From Primula veris (lineage: Eukaryota; Streptophyta; Magnoliopsida; Ericales; Primulaceae), in NCBI GenBank assembly GCA_963682055.1, contig OY821743.1:35760702-35824701 (forward strand): a stretch of DNA of 64,000 nt. The letters are read 5' to 3'. Shown here one piece after another: positions 1 to 12,300 of this stretch. The position numbers were made by a program, and so were the translations under genes. The notes below the pieces were generated by a model that saw only the letters and a list, made by a program, of their open reading frames with translations, searched no databases and had not been told where the DNA came from. Position 1 is the stretch's first letter. Each line of letters starts with the position of its first letter.

Positions 1-309
1 GCCAAACTTACTTTTTTTCATCAATTATCAATTACATAATCAAATATTGAAGAAATTCTTATATGACCAAAATAATAGATTACGGTGGAATAATAGATGA
101 TATGTTATTTTCTAATAGTTTGTCACCTCAAACAACTGAATACATGTTGTCCCAGTTTTTAATATAAAGAAACAAATTTACGTTTTTATATAACTTATTA
201 TGTATAGAAGTGATCCAAACGGTTTCTTTCATCAATCTTATTAACCTTATTAACTCAAACATCTTAAGTAGTGATTTCACTTTAAAAAAATTAATATAAG
301 AGTTATAAA

Positions 310-1330
310 CTTCCATATACGTTAATCAATAGTAAATGAGACTTAGTATGGGTTAAAAATCGATAACCGGAGGCAAATTGAGTCCTTCAATTGGACTGAA
401 TACGTATAGGTTGAGTAGCAAATTAGAAAGTGTGTATGGTTGAAGACTAAATTAAAGCAAAGTGTATAGATTGGATACCAGATTAGAAAAAAACATTAGG
501 TTGGATACCAAATCGTTAAAAACTGATATGTTGTGTATCATTTAATACAAGAGAGATAAACTTTCATATATGTTAATCAACAGTAAACGAGACTTATTAT
601 ACGTTAAAAACCGATGAACGAAGGCGAATTGAGTCCTTTAATTGGACAAAATACGTACCAAATTAGAAAGTGTATCTTATTAGATACCAAATTAGAGCAA
701 AACGTATAGATTGAATACCATATTAGAAAAAAACGTTAGGTTGGATATCAAATCGTTAAAAACTGATATGTTGTGTATTATTTAATACAAGAGAGATAAA
801 CTTTCATATATGCTAATCAACAATAAACGAGACTTAGTATACGTTAAAAACCGATGAACGAAGGCGAATTGAGTCCTTTAATTGGACAGAATACGTACCA
901 AATTAGAAAGTGTGTCTTGTTAGATACAAAATTAGAACAAAATGTATACACCGGATACCAGATTAGAAGAACCGTTAACTTGAATATCAAATCGTTAAAA
1001 CCTGATAGGTAGGTTGAGTATGATTTTAGCATTTTTTCTCCTATCATTAACTAACAGAACCAAACACTCAAAACCTCAGTTTCACAACTCAAACTTAAGT
1101 AAACGATACTTAGTATACGTTAAAAACCGATGATCAAAGGCGAATTGAGTCATTTAATTGGACAGAATACGTACCAAATTAGAAAGTATGTCTTGTTAGA
1201 TACAAAATTAGAACAAAATGTATACACCGGATACCAGATTAGAAGAACCGTTAACTTGGATATCAAATCGTTAAAACCTGATAAGTTGAGTATGGTTTTA
1301 ACGTTTTTTCCCTAATCATTAACAACCAAA
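310..1330. repeat. Tandem array of ~240-290 bp units upstream of the DUF1195 gene
   Basis: Four diverged copies run head to tail. Each contains the block TTAATCAACAGTAAACGAGA followed by CGTTAAAAACCGATGA and GGCGAATTGAGTC, then several short ATTAGA-containing sub-repeats. The blocks begin near 320, 570, 810 and 1090, so the spacing is about 250, 240 and 280 bp. The third and fourth copies share CAAAATGTATACACCGGATA. Small open frames inside it (for example 1130-1315) are by-products of the repetition. No terminal inverted repeats or target duplication were found. Confidence 0.85.
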
Positions 1331-1375
1331 CACTCAAAACCTCAGTTTCACAACTCAAAACTTAACTACACTTGC

Positions 1376-1478
1376 ACAGTTACACTCACTCTCTTCTCTT
1401 TCTCTGTCTATATATATACTTACATACACATATATATATATATATATATATATAGATACATATATAATATATATAGAA
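1376..1478 (+). promoter_or_regulatory. CT/TA-rich leader before the DUF1195 start codon
   Basis: A pyrimidine-rich tract (CTCTCTTCTCTTTCTCTGTC) is followed by a TA microsatellite of about 25 bp and then by the ATG at 1479. Such tracts are common in plant core promoters and 5' leaders. The exact transcription start cannot be read. Confidence 0.4.
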
Positions 1479-4400
1479 ATGAAAGATGAAGAGTCACAAG
1501 CAGAGTTAGGTAGTAACAGTAACAATGGTGGGTCAGTGATAATAACAACAGGAAATGGGAAGAGCAGGTACAAGGTGTGGGCCATAGCTGGTATACTTTT
1601 ACTAGCTTTCTGGTCTGTTTTCACCGCCTCCGTTACCCTCAAGTCGTGGTCTTCCGTTAACTCGGTTGGCGACGACGTTAGTTCTACCCTACCCGATGAC
1701 CTCGACATCCTCGTAAAATCTCTTACTATAATATATTTGTTATATAATAAGTATATAGCAGTGTTTGTAGTGCCGGAACTAGAACTGTTTTTTTCGTTAT
1801 TATAGAGAAATTCAATATACACGGTAAAAGATGATTTTTTTCTTCTTTTCAATATAGGGTGATATATGAAGTTCATTTTAGCGTGCTACTAGTTCCTCCG
1901 TGAGTATTTGTCAAAAAGTCTGTACCTATGTCATGTTTGTCAAAACGTCGCGTAAACCTAGTAGATAGAGAAGTGCCATGTTACGATGTTATGTACCTTA
2001 TTTGTGCTCATTAATGTCCTTTTTTTTAATTAATCTTGTTATGAAAGTAATGAAAAACATCAATTTTCAGTTGGGAACCGTAATTTATAAACACGTAAAT
2101 TTAATGACTATTGATTAAAAACGAATCGTAATTTATGATCTTAGGGGGGGAATTAGAAAAATCAGATAATTTATAGTATGTATAACTTAATAAATAGTTA
2201 TTGACATATCTATAAAGCTGTACTGTGTACATAGTTATAATCCGAGTCAATAGCAAGCAAGGTGATAGAAAAGGGAATATATTCAGGGGAAAAAGATCTT
2301 GACTGGTACCAACATCAAATAACCAAATAACCCGAATCAGTTGCTTAAAATCTGAAACCGAACAAGTCCTTAATAAAAGAAACTTCTGCTAAGAGACTGA
2401 GTTAGTAAAAAGAGTTGCATAGATAAGATAGTTTGTTGCTTGTGGTGATCTATTATTGCAATTTTCTTAGTGGGAAGTAGGGTACAGGAACACTTGAATA
2501 ATTGAAATAAGCCGCTTGATATTTTTGTTAAGCGGGAGTTGGGAAAAGAAACACTAATTTGAGGTGGAGTGGTTTGCTTTATTTGAATTTTTGGGACTTT
2601 CTTGATCTAGTATTTTCTTTTTGTGAATGATATGGTAAAAAGAATGGTATAAATTGAGATGAATTGTATGCGTGTGGTAAGTTGCAATTTTGTTATCTTT
2701 CCTAGTTGGGAATTGGGTAAAGGAACACTTCATTTATGTAGGGTGTTTTTCTCTATCATATTTTTACCCAATATATGTTATGTTTTGATAAGCCACACAA
2801 ACCTGGTCTTTCTCCATTTAGTAGTTTTATTTGTTTGTAAAAGATAACGTACTAAAAGAAGAGATAATCTGGCAGTTGGGATTTACTACTCCTATTGTAG
2901 AGATTATTGTTCCAAGTTTCTAATCGTGTTTTCATCAATTACAGTTGTGAGTTACTTATCCTATATTCCAACTTCCTTTAAATTGCTTGGATGGTATGGT
3001 GTTGATCTTACCGTAAAATAGATTTCTGTAAAATTTCACTTCTTTTTGGTAGTGTTCTTGGCTTACAGCAGTCTCCGTTTTTTTTTTTAATAAATGGAAA
3101 AAAAGTGCATAGTAACATTTTGTGCAGTCATTGTCAAAACTTATGTGTTTGTTGTAAATTTTATTCCAGTGAAAAGTGCTCGTAGCTTACAAAAATAGCA
3201 AAGGAGAAAAAAACCCTTATGTTAATAGTTTTAGCATAGATCTTGTAATAAAACGTACTCGCTATTCTAATTTTTGTGTTTTTAAATGGCAGGAGTTGGA
3301 GGAAAGAGAGAAACTTGTGAGGCAATTGTGGAATACGTACACTCATAGCAAAACGATTAGATTACCCAAGTTTTGGCTTGAGGCTTTCAAGGCCGCCTAT
3401 GAAGACTTGATAAGTGATGTTTCTGGTGTAAGAGATGGTGCCATCTCAGAGATTGCCAAATTAAGCGTAAAATCTATTAATTTGGAATCTTCACTTGACC
3501 AAGAAGCTATTACGGATTCGCCACATGACCAGTCAAAGGTTAATCTCGTTTCCCTTTGTTTCGATTTTATTTTACATATGTTGATTAGTTTTACTAATTA
3601 ATTAAAGTGAGATAGATGTGATTGTTTGATGGCAATTTAGCATGTTCAGGTCAGCATTAAGCTTTGATCTTATGGTTTATTTGCTTTAACCTCAGTTAAC
3701 TATTTATCTATTTGCTTCAAGTCAGTTTAATGCTAAGCTTGTTTGCACCTCTATCTGCTAAATGCTACAAGGTCTTAAGCTAAATAAACTTTAGCCTTTC
3801 TGTTGGTCTTAACAAACCATCTGATTTTGTTTAAACCTGCTAATCAAACAAGCCTTCCATTCTTCCTGTGTTGATGCTTTGTTTGGTTGTAGTTTCAAGC
3901 CTAGTTTTTTTTTTCTTTTTTGCTTTCTGTTATCTTGTACTACATGTCTTTCACCATTCTAGTTTTTAAGAAAACAGCATATTATCGTTTTCCTAGTCTT
4001 AAGAAGGTATATTCATTAAGCTGAATGAACTTGCTATTTTTTAAGCCCCAATCTGGTGGAAAGTACCCACTCATACAAACCCTTTTATTCTTTGTGATAA
4101 TGTAATGTGCATATGCTGGTTGGTGTTATCATAAAAGTAAAAGGATATAGAATGATCTAAAATGATGTAGTACTAGCAAGGTGTGACATATTGTATTAGG
4201 AGCATCAAATAAAAAAGTGTGACATAATGCATGTGGAATGGTGGTTGGATCTTTATTCCAAAATTAATTGTTTCATCAACTCCAACCTCTTTCCTTAAAA
4301 TGAGTAGAGAGAGTAGTAAAGAGGGAATGGGGGACCATCCCAAACATGTCTCAAGCCTTCGAGAGACTGAGAGGGTATTGTACTGTTTTAGCTTATAAGC

Positions 4401-4910
4401 TCAACTGTTTTGCTTTTCGTATGGTAAAATGCAAGCTTTTATGTATTTTCTCACTTGAAGAGGCTAGAAGTTTTGAGCTGGCCAATCCCAACTTTTTTTG
4501 GGCCTGAAATAACCAGTTTATATTTGGAAGTCGTAGCCAAACCGGCTCTAAAAATACCTTATTTGTCTAAGCCTAGATTTGTTGGTTTTACATAGAAGTA
4601 TGCATTTTGATTAAATTTACCATACCAGGGGAGGTTTGATCTCATTTGATAGCGTTTAACGCCAAACATATGATTAGCGCATCGTAAATTTTTTTGTCAT
4701 CAGTTTTTGTTATCACTTGCGTATTCAGTTGTAGACTGTCTTAGTCATGTGTTGAGTATTAATACTGCTAATTGGAATGAGTAACAAGGCAGTTTGTTGT
4801 TTGATTATTTTGGGGCAACATATAAGTATTACTTTTAACAACTTTGTATGGTTTTATTTTCTCAGGGCAACATTAGGATGCCTTTGTTGCAAGAAGGGTT
4901 GCGCGTATAA
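1479..4910 (+). CDS. DUF1195 family membrane protein (three exons)
   Basis: The exons are 1479-1712, 3293-3538 and, less certainly, 4866-4910. All junctions are phase 0 GT-AG and the product is 174 aa, close to the usual ~180 aa of this plant family. The conserved family start MKDEESQ is present. It is followed by a Gly/Ser/Asn-rich stretch, then KSRYKVWAIAGILLLAFW and one predicted transmembrane segment at about residues 28-52. Exon 2 carries the family core: EEREKLVRQLW, then WLEAFKAAYEDLISDVSGVR and a DGAISEIAKLSV helix. Database entries sometimes call these proteins 'sugar transporter', but I know of no demonstrated activity, so I leave the function open. Exon 3 rests on a good acceptor at 4864-4865 that gives a 14-residue tail; its sequence is not one I recognise. 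Intron 2 (3539-4865) contains relics of the small GCAGC-type transposons seen elsewhere here. Confidence 0.87.
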
Positions 4911-6301
4911 TGGTCTCCGAAAGTGCAAGACGCCTAAAGAAGACTGTGAAAACAGATATGGTGATTATTATAACAATAATATATATTATGACTAGGAAAA
5001 CTAGTACTAGCAAGCTTCGTTTTCAGTTATTTCTCAATCGTTACCTGATAACCGAAGGCAAGGGTAACATTAATGTTCATGCTTGGTTCTTTTGAATTAT
5101 GTAGAATGACAATTTATTCCCAAAGATTTAATAAATATATATAGTTCATGTTCTGGCTCAAAAACTACTGTTATATACTCATTTCTAGTAAACATTTATT
5201 CTGGAGATAGTTCATTCTTTTTAAGCTTAATGAGACACGATCTTGGATGTCTTTATTGAAACTGATTTTTGCCACTGTCATTTTTAGACCCCTTCCGTTC
5301 CAACAATACAAAAGTATGTGCAACTTTTAACCGCTAAAACCCCGTATTTTTGCCTGTCAAAGTGGCATAAAGTATTAAAGCTGGTTCTGGTAAAAATTGT
5401 GAAATCCCTTGCAAAAAGGTTCAATTCAGATTATGGTGCGTCACATATTATAGGATACAAGTTTTAACAATTATATGAAGCCGGTGCTAACCAATCACAT
5501 TTTTTAGTTGAATTAATTTTAATATAGTTATTTTCAAGTTTTTAATAGGTGTTGAGTTTTTAATGGATGACACACCCTTAAATTTAGTAGACCTGATTTA
5601 CGGTAGAGTTTCTCCTTAAAAATCACGTCATATTAATTATTTAATACACATCATTCAAAAAAGAGAAATGAGCTTGTAAGCACCAGGAATTATCAAAATC
5701 CGTTCAAATTAAACTATAATTCAGATAAAATTTATTCTAATATAACATGGCAGAGTTTAAAGCGTGTAGGTTTGTGCCTATTTAGTTGGCTTAAGACCAA
5801 TAAAATTATAAAATGGCCATTGCTTACAACTAACTCAATGCGAACATTCTAAAAAAATCCAACAAAGAAAAACTTTGACTAATGCACGAATAGGATTTGG
5901 CTAAGACTACAAATTCTTAACTCATCATGTTTCCTCATATCATTAATCATATATGGTCAAGTGACAATCAGCACAGCCATAACTTGCAATGCAAAAAAGA
6001 TGTCTATAAAACAACATTTAAATTAAAATTTGATGGAACGGGAACAGGTAGTTCAGAAGTCAATGTCGGTAAAATTGTAAAACATAGTCAAAACTCTTCC
6101 CTGAGTCCTATTTTAGCAAAATAACGATACCTCTTTCGTTATGGTCACTACTCCCCAAAAATAAATTGATCAGACAAAATTAGTACTTTTGGCGATAAAG
6201 GGACAAAAACCCCCCCAAGTGACAAAGACATTTACACCTAGTCCGACAGACTGTATATACAAAGTGCCTTTGGAGAAACAAAATATGAATAAAAAAACTA
6301 C
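4911..6301. other. Intergenic space between convergent genes
   Basis: This 1.4-kb AT-rich interval separates the 3' ends of the DUF1195 gene (+) and the EXA1-type gene (-). It should hold both 3' UTRs. Short open frames (4910-5095 and 5927-6124) have no recognisable protein content. No repeat or RNA gene was seen. Confidence 0.6.
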
Positions 6302-9300
6302 CTAATCTTCGACGGTCTGAATCTCTCCCATCATGATACGGTTGCTTACAACATTGAAACCAAGCACTAATGGACTCATCTTTTTCCCCTTCTTGCCCTT
6401 CTTCTTTCCTCCCCCTTTAGAAGAGTCACCATTGCCCGTTGTGTCAAAATTCACGTCTTCAGTCGTTCCAAATCCAGGTGCTTTTGAGTCATTTTGCCCT
6501 TTGAATGCGGTCTCGAGAACATCTGAGGGTAAGAAGTCCTTGTAGTTGAGAAACTTGTCAATGAACTCGTGGTTCGGGTCATAGGCTGCTAGGTTCTCAG
6601 TCAAAAGTATCTCAGCCTCTGATCTGGACTGCTTCAGACAAAACTCCAAGAAACTTGTATCTAAGAAAGAATATGTAAATTGTATTAGGAAAACAAAGTT
6701 GAAATACAAATAATAGAACATTTCATAACACATGAAAAGAACAAACGCTTTCCAAAATCTCACAAAGGAAACTTCGTTTATGTTTGGATAGGAAGAAGGC
6801 TAACCCATAACCCATTTTGATTTGACGTGGACACGTGGTGTCTTTCATGAGCAGACAAAAATTAGAATTTTCCTCCCATTTTTTTTTAAAATTATATCCA
6901 ATAAACCAAAAGAGGAAGAGAAGGGAAGATTAATCTTGTCGTTTTAATCCAGGTGCACGACACCTGCGTTTGTGCTCAACATCATTTTGGTAAATTAATT
7001 TTCAGTTAAAAACATCAAATTCTAACATTCAATTGGTGTTATTGAATCATACGATAGTTCCAGGATTCAAGTGCTTACATGCTATAATATAGACATAGGC
7101 AACCCAGAGTAATAAACTAAGAGGCCAAATGGTTGAAAGACTAAAAAGGTACAATTTTAGTATATACCTTTTGAACCAATGAGCCTGACAGACTCGCTCT
7201 CACACCAATCTCTAAAGTCCATTGCTTCTGCAATGATTTCCATCAAAAAAATATAAGCCAATTATTACTCTCTACAAGTTAATCTTAACACCAAGCAAGC
7301 GTAATAGCTTTTACCTGAATGCTTATTTTTCGTATCTTTTTTCCCTTTCGGAAAAACTGGAGCTGTCACAGGTGACGTTGAAAATGTGCTTTTGCTACTA
7401 ATCGATTTCTGCTTGCTCAGCGATCCACTAGATGGTCCTTTGGATGGGCTTTTTTTTGTTCCCAAATTTCCCTGGCTTGAAAGTTGAGGAAAGTCTGACC
7501 TGAATTCAGAAACATGTTCAACCTTAAACTTGATAAAACAACAATACAACTTAGACAAAGTAAAAAGCAGTGCAAGGAACTGTTCTAAATGGGATAATCA
7601 CAAGATTAAAAAATGAAAACACATTAGGATAGAGATATTATGAAAAGGGTCCAGATCTAAGAGCTCCGCTAGGTAAATGACAATCAAAACGAACGAATAT
7701 AGGAGAAAATATAATTGACGAAACTGCAACTTGATTAATAATCGAAAAGACTGTTACAATCTCTCATCTACTTTTAATAATAAAAACAGGTTTTCTGAAC
7801 TTTAATCAACCTTTTAAGTTCTACCAGATAGCTTTTTAATTGCTATCTAACTTAGGGAAAGCCTAAGCTATTTATAATAGGCTAACTAATCCTATTCATA
7901 GTAGGAGTATAACAAAAACAATTTCTAGTTCAACAAGGAGTCAGAATAAACTCAAATCCTAGTTCAACAAGGAGTCAAAATAAACTCAGATCCTAGTTCA
8001 ACAAGGAGTCGGAATAAACTCAAATCCTAGTTCAACAAGGAGTCAAAATAAACTCAGATCCTAGTTCAACAAGGAGTCAGAATAAACTCAAATCCTAGTC
8101 CAACTAGACTTGGTTCCAAAACAGTCATAGAGGTATCCTCTTGGATCAAATTTCGACATCATGCAAACTAAGTCGTATAAGCTTAGTATTTTTTCCTTCT
8201 TGTTTTAAAGCTGGATTGAAATTGGTTAACCAGTTAGCTCAACTTCTCTGCTTTTTTAAATGCACCAGTTGACCAGTTTTTTACAAAACCTCAAAAGAAT
8301 CCAGCTTATTTGCTTAGAAGCTGCACCCAAAAATCCCTAAATACATAATGATAATGATAAAATCAGATCATGCAGTATCTGTTTACAAGGAAATGATGAA
8401 GTATGCATATACACATCTTCATCAAAAGTTACCCTATGGACTAATCCCCTCAAGACTAATCTACCAGGACCCTTTTTTCATATTTTTAAATCATGGAAAC
8501 ATTTAGAAAATGTTGAACTAGAAGTAAAAGCGGAACCTAGCATGCTGAAAAGGTTGAACTAAAAATAAAGGCGGGGAACTTGGCATGCTGAGCTGAGTCA
8601 TATCACATGGCAGTCAACCGTAAAACTAGTTGGGACACCAGATTGTCGGGCTTGTTAGGTAGCAGCTTTTAGGCACTCAGCTTATCTTAAGTATTTGTCG
8701 AAAATTTAGGCTCCATTTGGTTGACCAGTTTACAGCAGTGCTTTTTTTGGCCTAAAAAAGCTGGAATTTTTTAAGCTGCAATGCTGAATAAACCTAGCTT
8801 TTCTGGAAATACTGAACAAAACAGGCTCGTTTCTGAAATGCTGCAATAAAACAACCCCAGTGAAAGACTTCAATAAATTCCAAAAATAATTCAAGCAGCC
8901 AACCAAATGCTACCCAAAAAGTGAGCAATGCCAAACAAGTGTAAACAATACCAAACAAGAAAATTTAAATTCATTTAACAATAAAATAAACGCAAATATA
9001 TCTTACTGCTGCTTGACTTCCTGTTTTGGTTGATCTACGGGACCCCAAAATAAATCATCGTCAACTTTTTGCTTTGATTGAGAAAAAGCATGGGAAACAA
9101 CGGGAGATGCAGCCTTTCCACGGTTATGCTGAGTTGGCGGAGTCTTCTTAGGAATGGGAATAGGTAATTGATGTTGTGTAGAAGAACTTCCTTTTCCCTG
9201 TTCCTTCAAAATATCCCTCAACGACGTGTGTTTCGAAGCTTTACCAGATTCGCTTGACCAAGCTGGAGCTGGAGCAGAATTGACAGTATCGCCTTTCCAT

Positions 9301-12300
9301 GTAACAAAATCTCCTAGAGAAGGGCCTGAAGGTACAGCAGGTAACACTTCACCCCTGTTTCTCTCACTGGGACTTGCTGCAACATGAACTTTCTCCGGTG
9401 AAGAAACAGGAACTTGAACAACTTTTGCTCCGGCACTCTTGGCTTTGGCAGCTTTTCTGCGACTTTTTTTAGTGTCTTTAGCCTCAATAAAGTCATCACC
9501 AATTGTATCTTGTTTATCACTAGCAACTGGCCCAGGCATCACTATTTCCTTAACGCTAGACTTATTAGCTGGAGCTTCTTCTGGGAAAAGATCATGTAAC
9601 TGGCTCTTCTTGCTCTTTTGGGCAACAGAACTTTCAGGTTTTCCTAGATTTAAATCTATATTTACTGCAGTTGTTTTCACACCCCAAGGATTAGAAGAAA
9701 CCATAGCTTCAAGAGATGTAGTGATTTCTGAAACAGCCATTTCCAAAGCTCTTTTTTTTTCTTCTTGTTGAATCTCCAATAATGATTTTGGTTTAAAACC
9801 TGGTGCAGGTTTCCACGCCCTGCCTTTAGGCTGTTCATTATCGACAGCAACGTCAATTTTCTCTTCCTTAGTTTCTTGTTGAGATTTTCCTTGATCGACA
9901 CCTGTCACATTCTTCTCAATCGCACTGTCTAGTATTATTTCAGCTTTCGAATTCTTCAAAGGTTGTGTTTTCAGACCCTTCTGTTTCTTAGACTTTTTCT
10001 CAGATCCCTTTTTCACTTCATTCACCTCAATAGTTTTCACTTCATTCACCTCAATAGTTTTCACTTCTTTCGCCACAGAGGTCTCTTCATTGAATTGATT
10101 TTCTTCAAATTCTTCTTTTTCAGGAATGGAAACTTGAGTGCCATAATTTCCTACCAAGTTTGTAGTAACAGGCTCTGAAGGTTCCCAGAAATCTGTGTAA
10201 ATTGGAGCAGCATCAGATGATGCAATCTCAACAGGTTTGACATTGATATTCCCCAGCATGGTGTTTGATAGCTGTTCCTCATGAGCTTTATCAACAATAT
10301 CAGCATGAGATAAGCTATTAAAATTTTGTTGTTGAATGACATTATGTTGTTCAGGAATAACATCTTCCCAACTTTTTTGAGAAACAGAACTTCCAAATAA
10401 TTGATGAGGCAAATGAATAGGGGCTTCTGAGCCTATACTGCTCTGATTTTGCAAATTTGGAATTTGCTCAGGAAAATGCTGATGTGCACGATGATCAGGC
10501 ATAACCTGAGACAACATTTGTTGTTGGCGCAATAATAATAGCTGTTGCTCTTCTTGTTGCTGCTGCTGTTGCTGTTTGAGTAACAAGAGTTTGTCCATTA
10601 CTGAAAACTGTTGTGGTGGGACCAGAACCTGTTGCTGAGATTGTAACTGTAGCAGATACTGTTGTTGCAACAAATTTACGAGTTGTGGATCTTGGGAAGT
10701 TCCAGAAGAGAGTAGCTTTTCGTAAGTTAATGAAGAATTATCTATATTTTGAGTTAACAAGTTATTGAAAGAGGGTTGGTTTTGTTGCTGTAACACGGGT
10801 GGGTAGTTTGACCAGTTACTGGGTCCTGTATTAATATTAGAGCCTTGAAGGAGAGACATTAAGTGCTGAGAATTAGGTTGTTGGGGTTTGTTATCATTAA
10901 GCGAGGAAATTGTATTTGGGTGTGGACTGGTAGGATTGTGTAAAACATCAGAATTAGGAACCATGGGATAAGCACTTGAAAAAGACCTTTGTCGTTCGAG
11001 CTCAAGTCTTTTAGCCAATAAATACAAGTTCTCATTCTTTTCCAATCCCAGCGAAGGGATGTTATTAGCATTATTACGAATATATCCTTGTATACCTGCC
11101 AAATTACCAATGAGTAGACCAATTAGATATGAGTAAAAAAGAAAGGGATAATCTCGTTTCTTAGTCCAAACAATAGTCTTCGTCTCACTTCTGTCCCTAC
11201 ATTTGTATTATGCCATGTTATCTCTGAACTCTTAAAGTTTGTGTATTTTCCATCACTAAAACCTGTTCTTGGTTTTTCGAATAAGAATGATAAAACTAGG
11301 TACTATTAACACAACGTTGTTTCAGCTTTATGATATATTCTTCTAGATTCATGATATTTTTGTTTCAGACAAATAAAATAGATATAAATAGCTTTGAAAA
11401 GAATAAACTATTAAATGTTTAACAGGAGAAATTAATGCATATTGTTATGTTTAGGGACAAAAAATGCGAAATTTGTACAGTAAAGGAACTAAAACTCCAC
11501 AATTTGTAAGTACATGAATAAAAGTGGGACATGAAAGGGAAATAAAGCATAATTTTAGGACAAAAAGAAATTAATCCATAAAAAGACATGGTAGATCAGA
11601 TCAGGCAGCTTCATAAATAACCAGTAAATAAATATTAAAAATAAACCAACCTTCAGAAAGTGCAAACATATCATGCGGGGAAGTGCTGATGTTGCTGATA
11701 TTACCTGACATCAACGACTCCAGATACCTGTTTTCAGCTTCTTTCGACGAACCAAAATTATTTCTTTGTTCAATATTCGGTATATCCACAGTTTCAATAG
11801 GTTTTGATCCGGTAAATCCAGGTGGTGGCCTAACTTTAGCTCGTAAATGAGGCATAACATCGCCGAGCATCGAAAACGGGGTGTCAACAGGGGAATTTGC
11901 TAGACGAACGAGTAAATCGATGCCAAAATACCCTGTCTCGAACCAACCAATAATATCGCTACCGCTAAAAGGGCCTTGAATTGCACCTTGCGGATCTTTA
12001 TAAAAGAGTAAGAGGTCTTCTGGAGCAGGTTGTGACGATTTTCGAGGTTCTGTTTCTCGCTCCACAACTGCAGAGGGCTGCCTTTTTAAAATCGGATCTT
12101 CGTTCTTATACCAGAGGCCATCTCCTCTACCAGCTGAACAGTATAAATATAGTTAAATGAATTTTGCGTTATAGTACTTCTACAATTTTTAATAACATGA
12201 GAAAAGCGTTTCAAATTGGGTGAAGTGTAAACAAAACTGTGTCCAATTCCAGCTTTTGAGCTCCGCTTGTTTGCTTAAAAAGTTAAAAGACTCCATTTTG

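Noticed and set aside
1355..1876. Minus-strand open frame of 173 codons
   Set aside because: It lies antisense to DUF1195 exon 1 and reads through the TA/CT microsatellite. The protein content is low-complexity.
9414..10178. Plus-strand frames over EXA1 exon 8
   Set aside because: They are shadows of the long EXA1 exon on the other strand.
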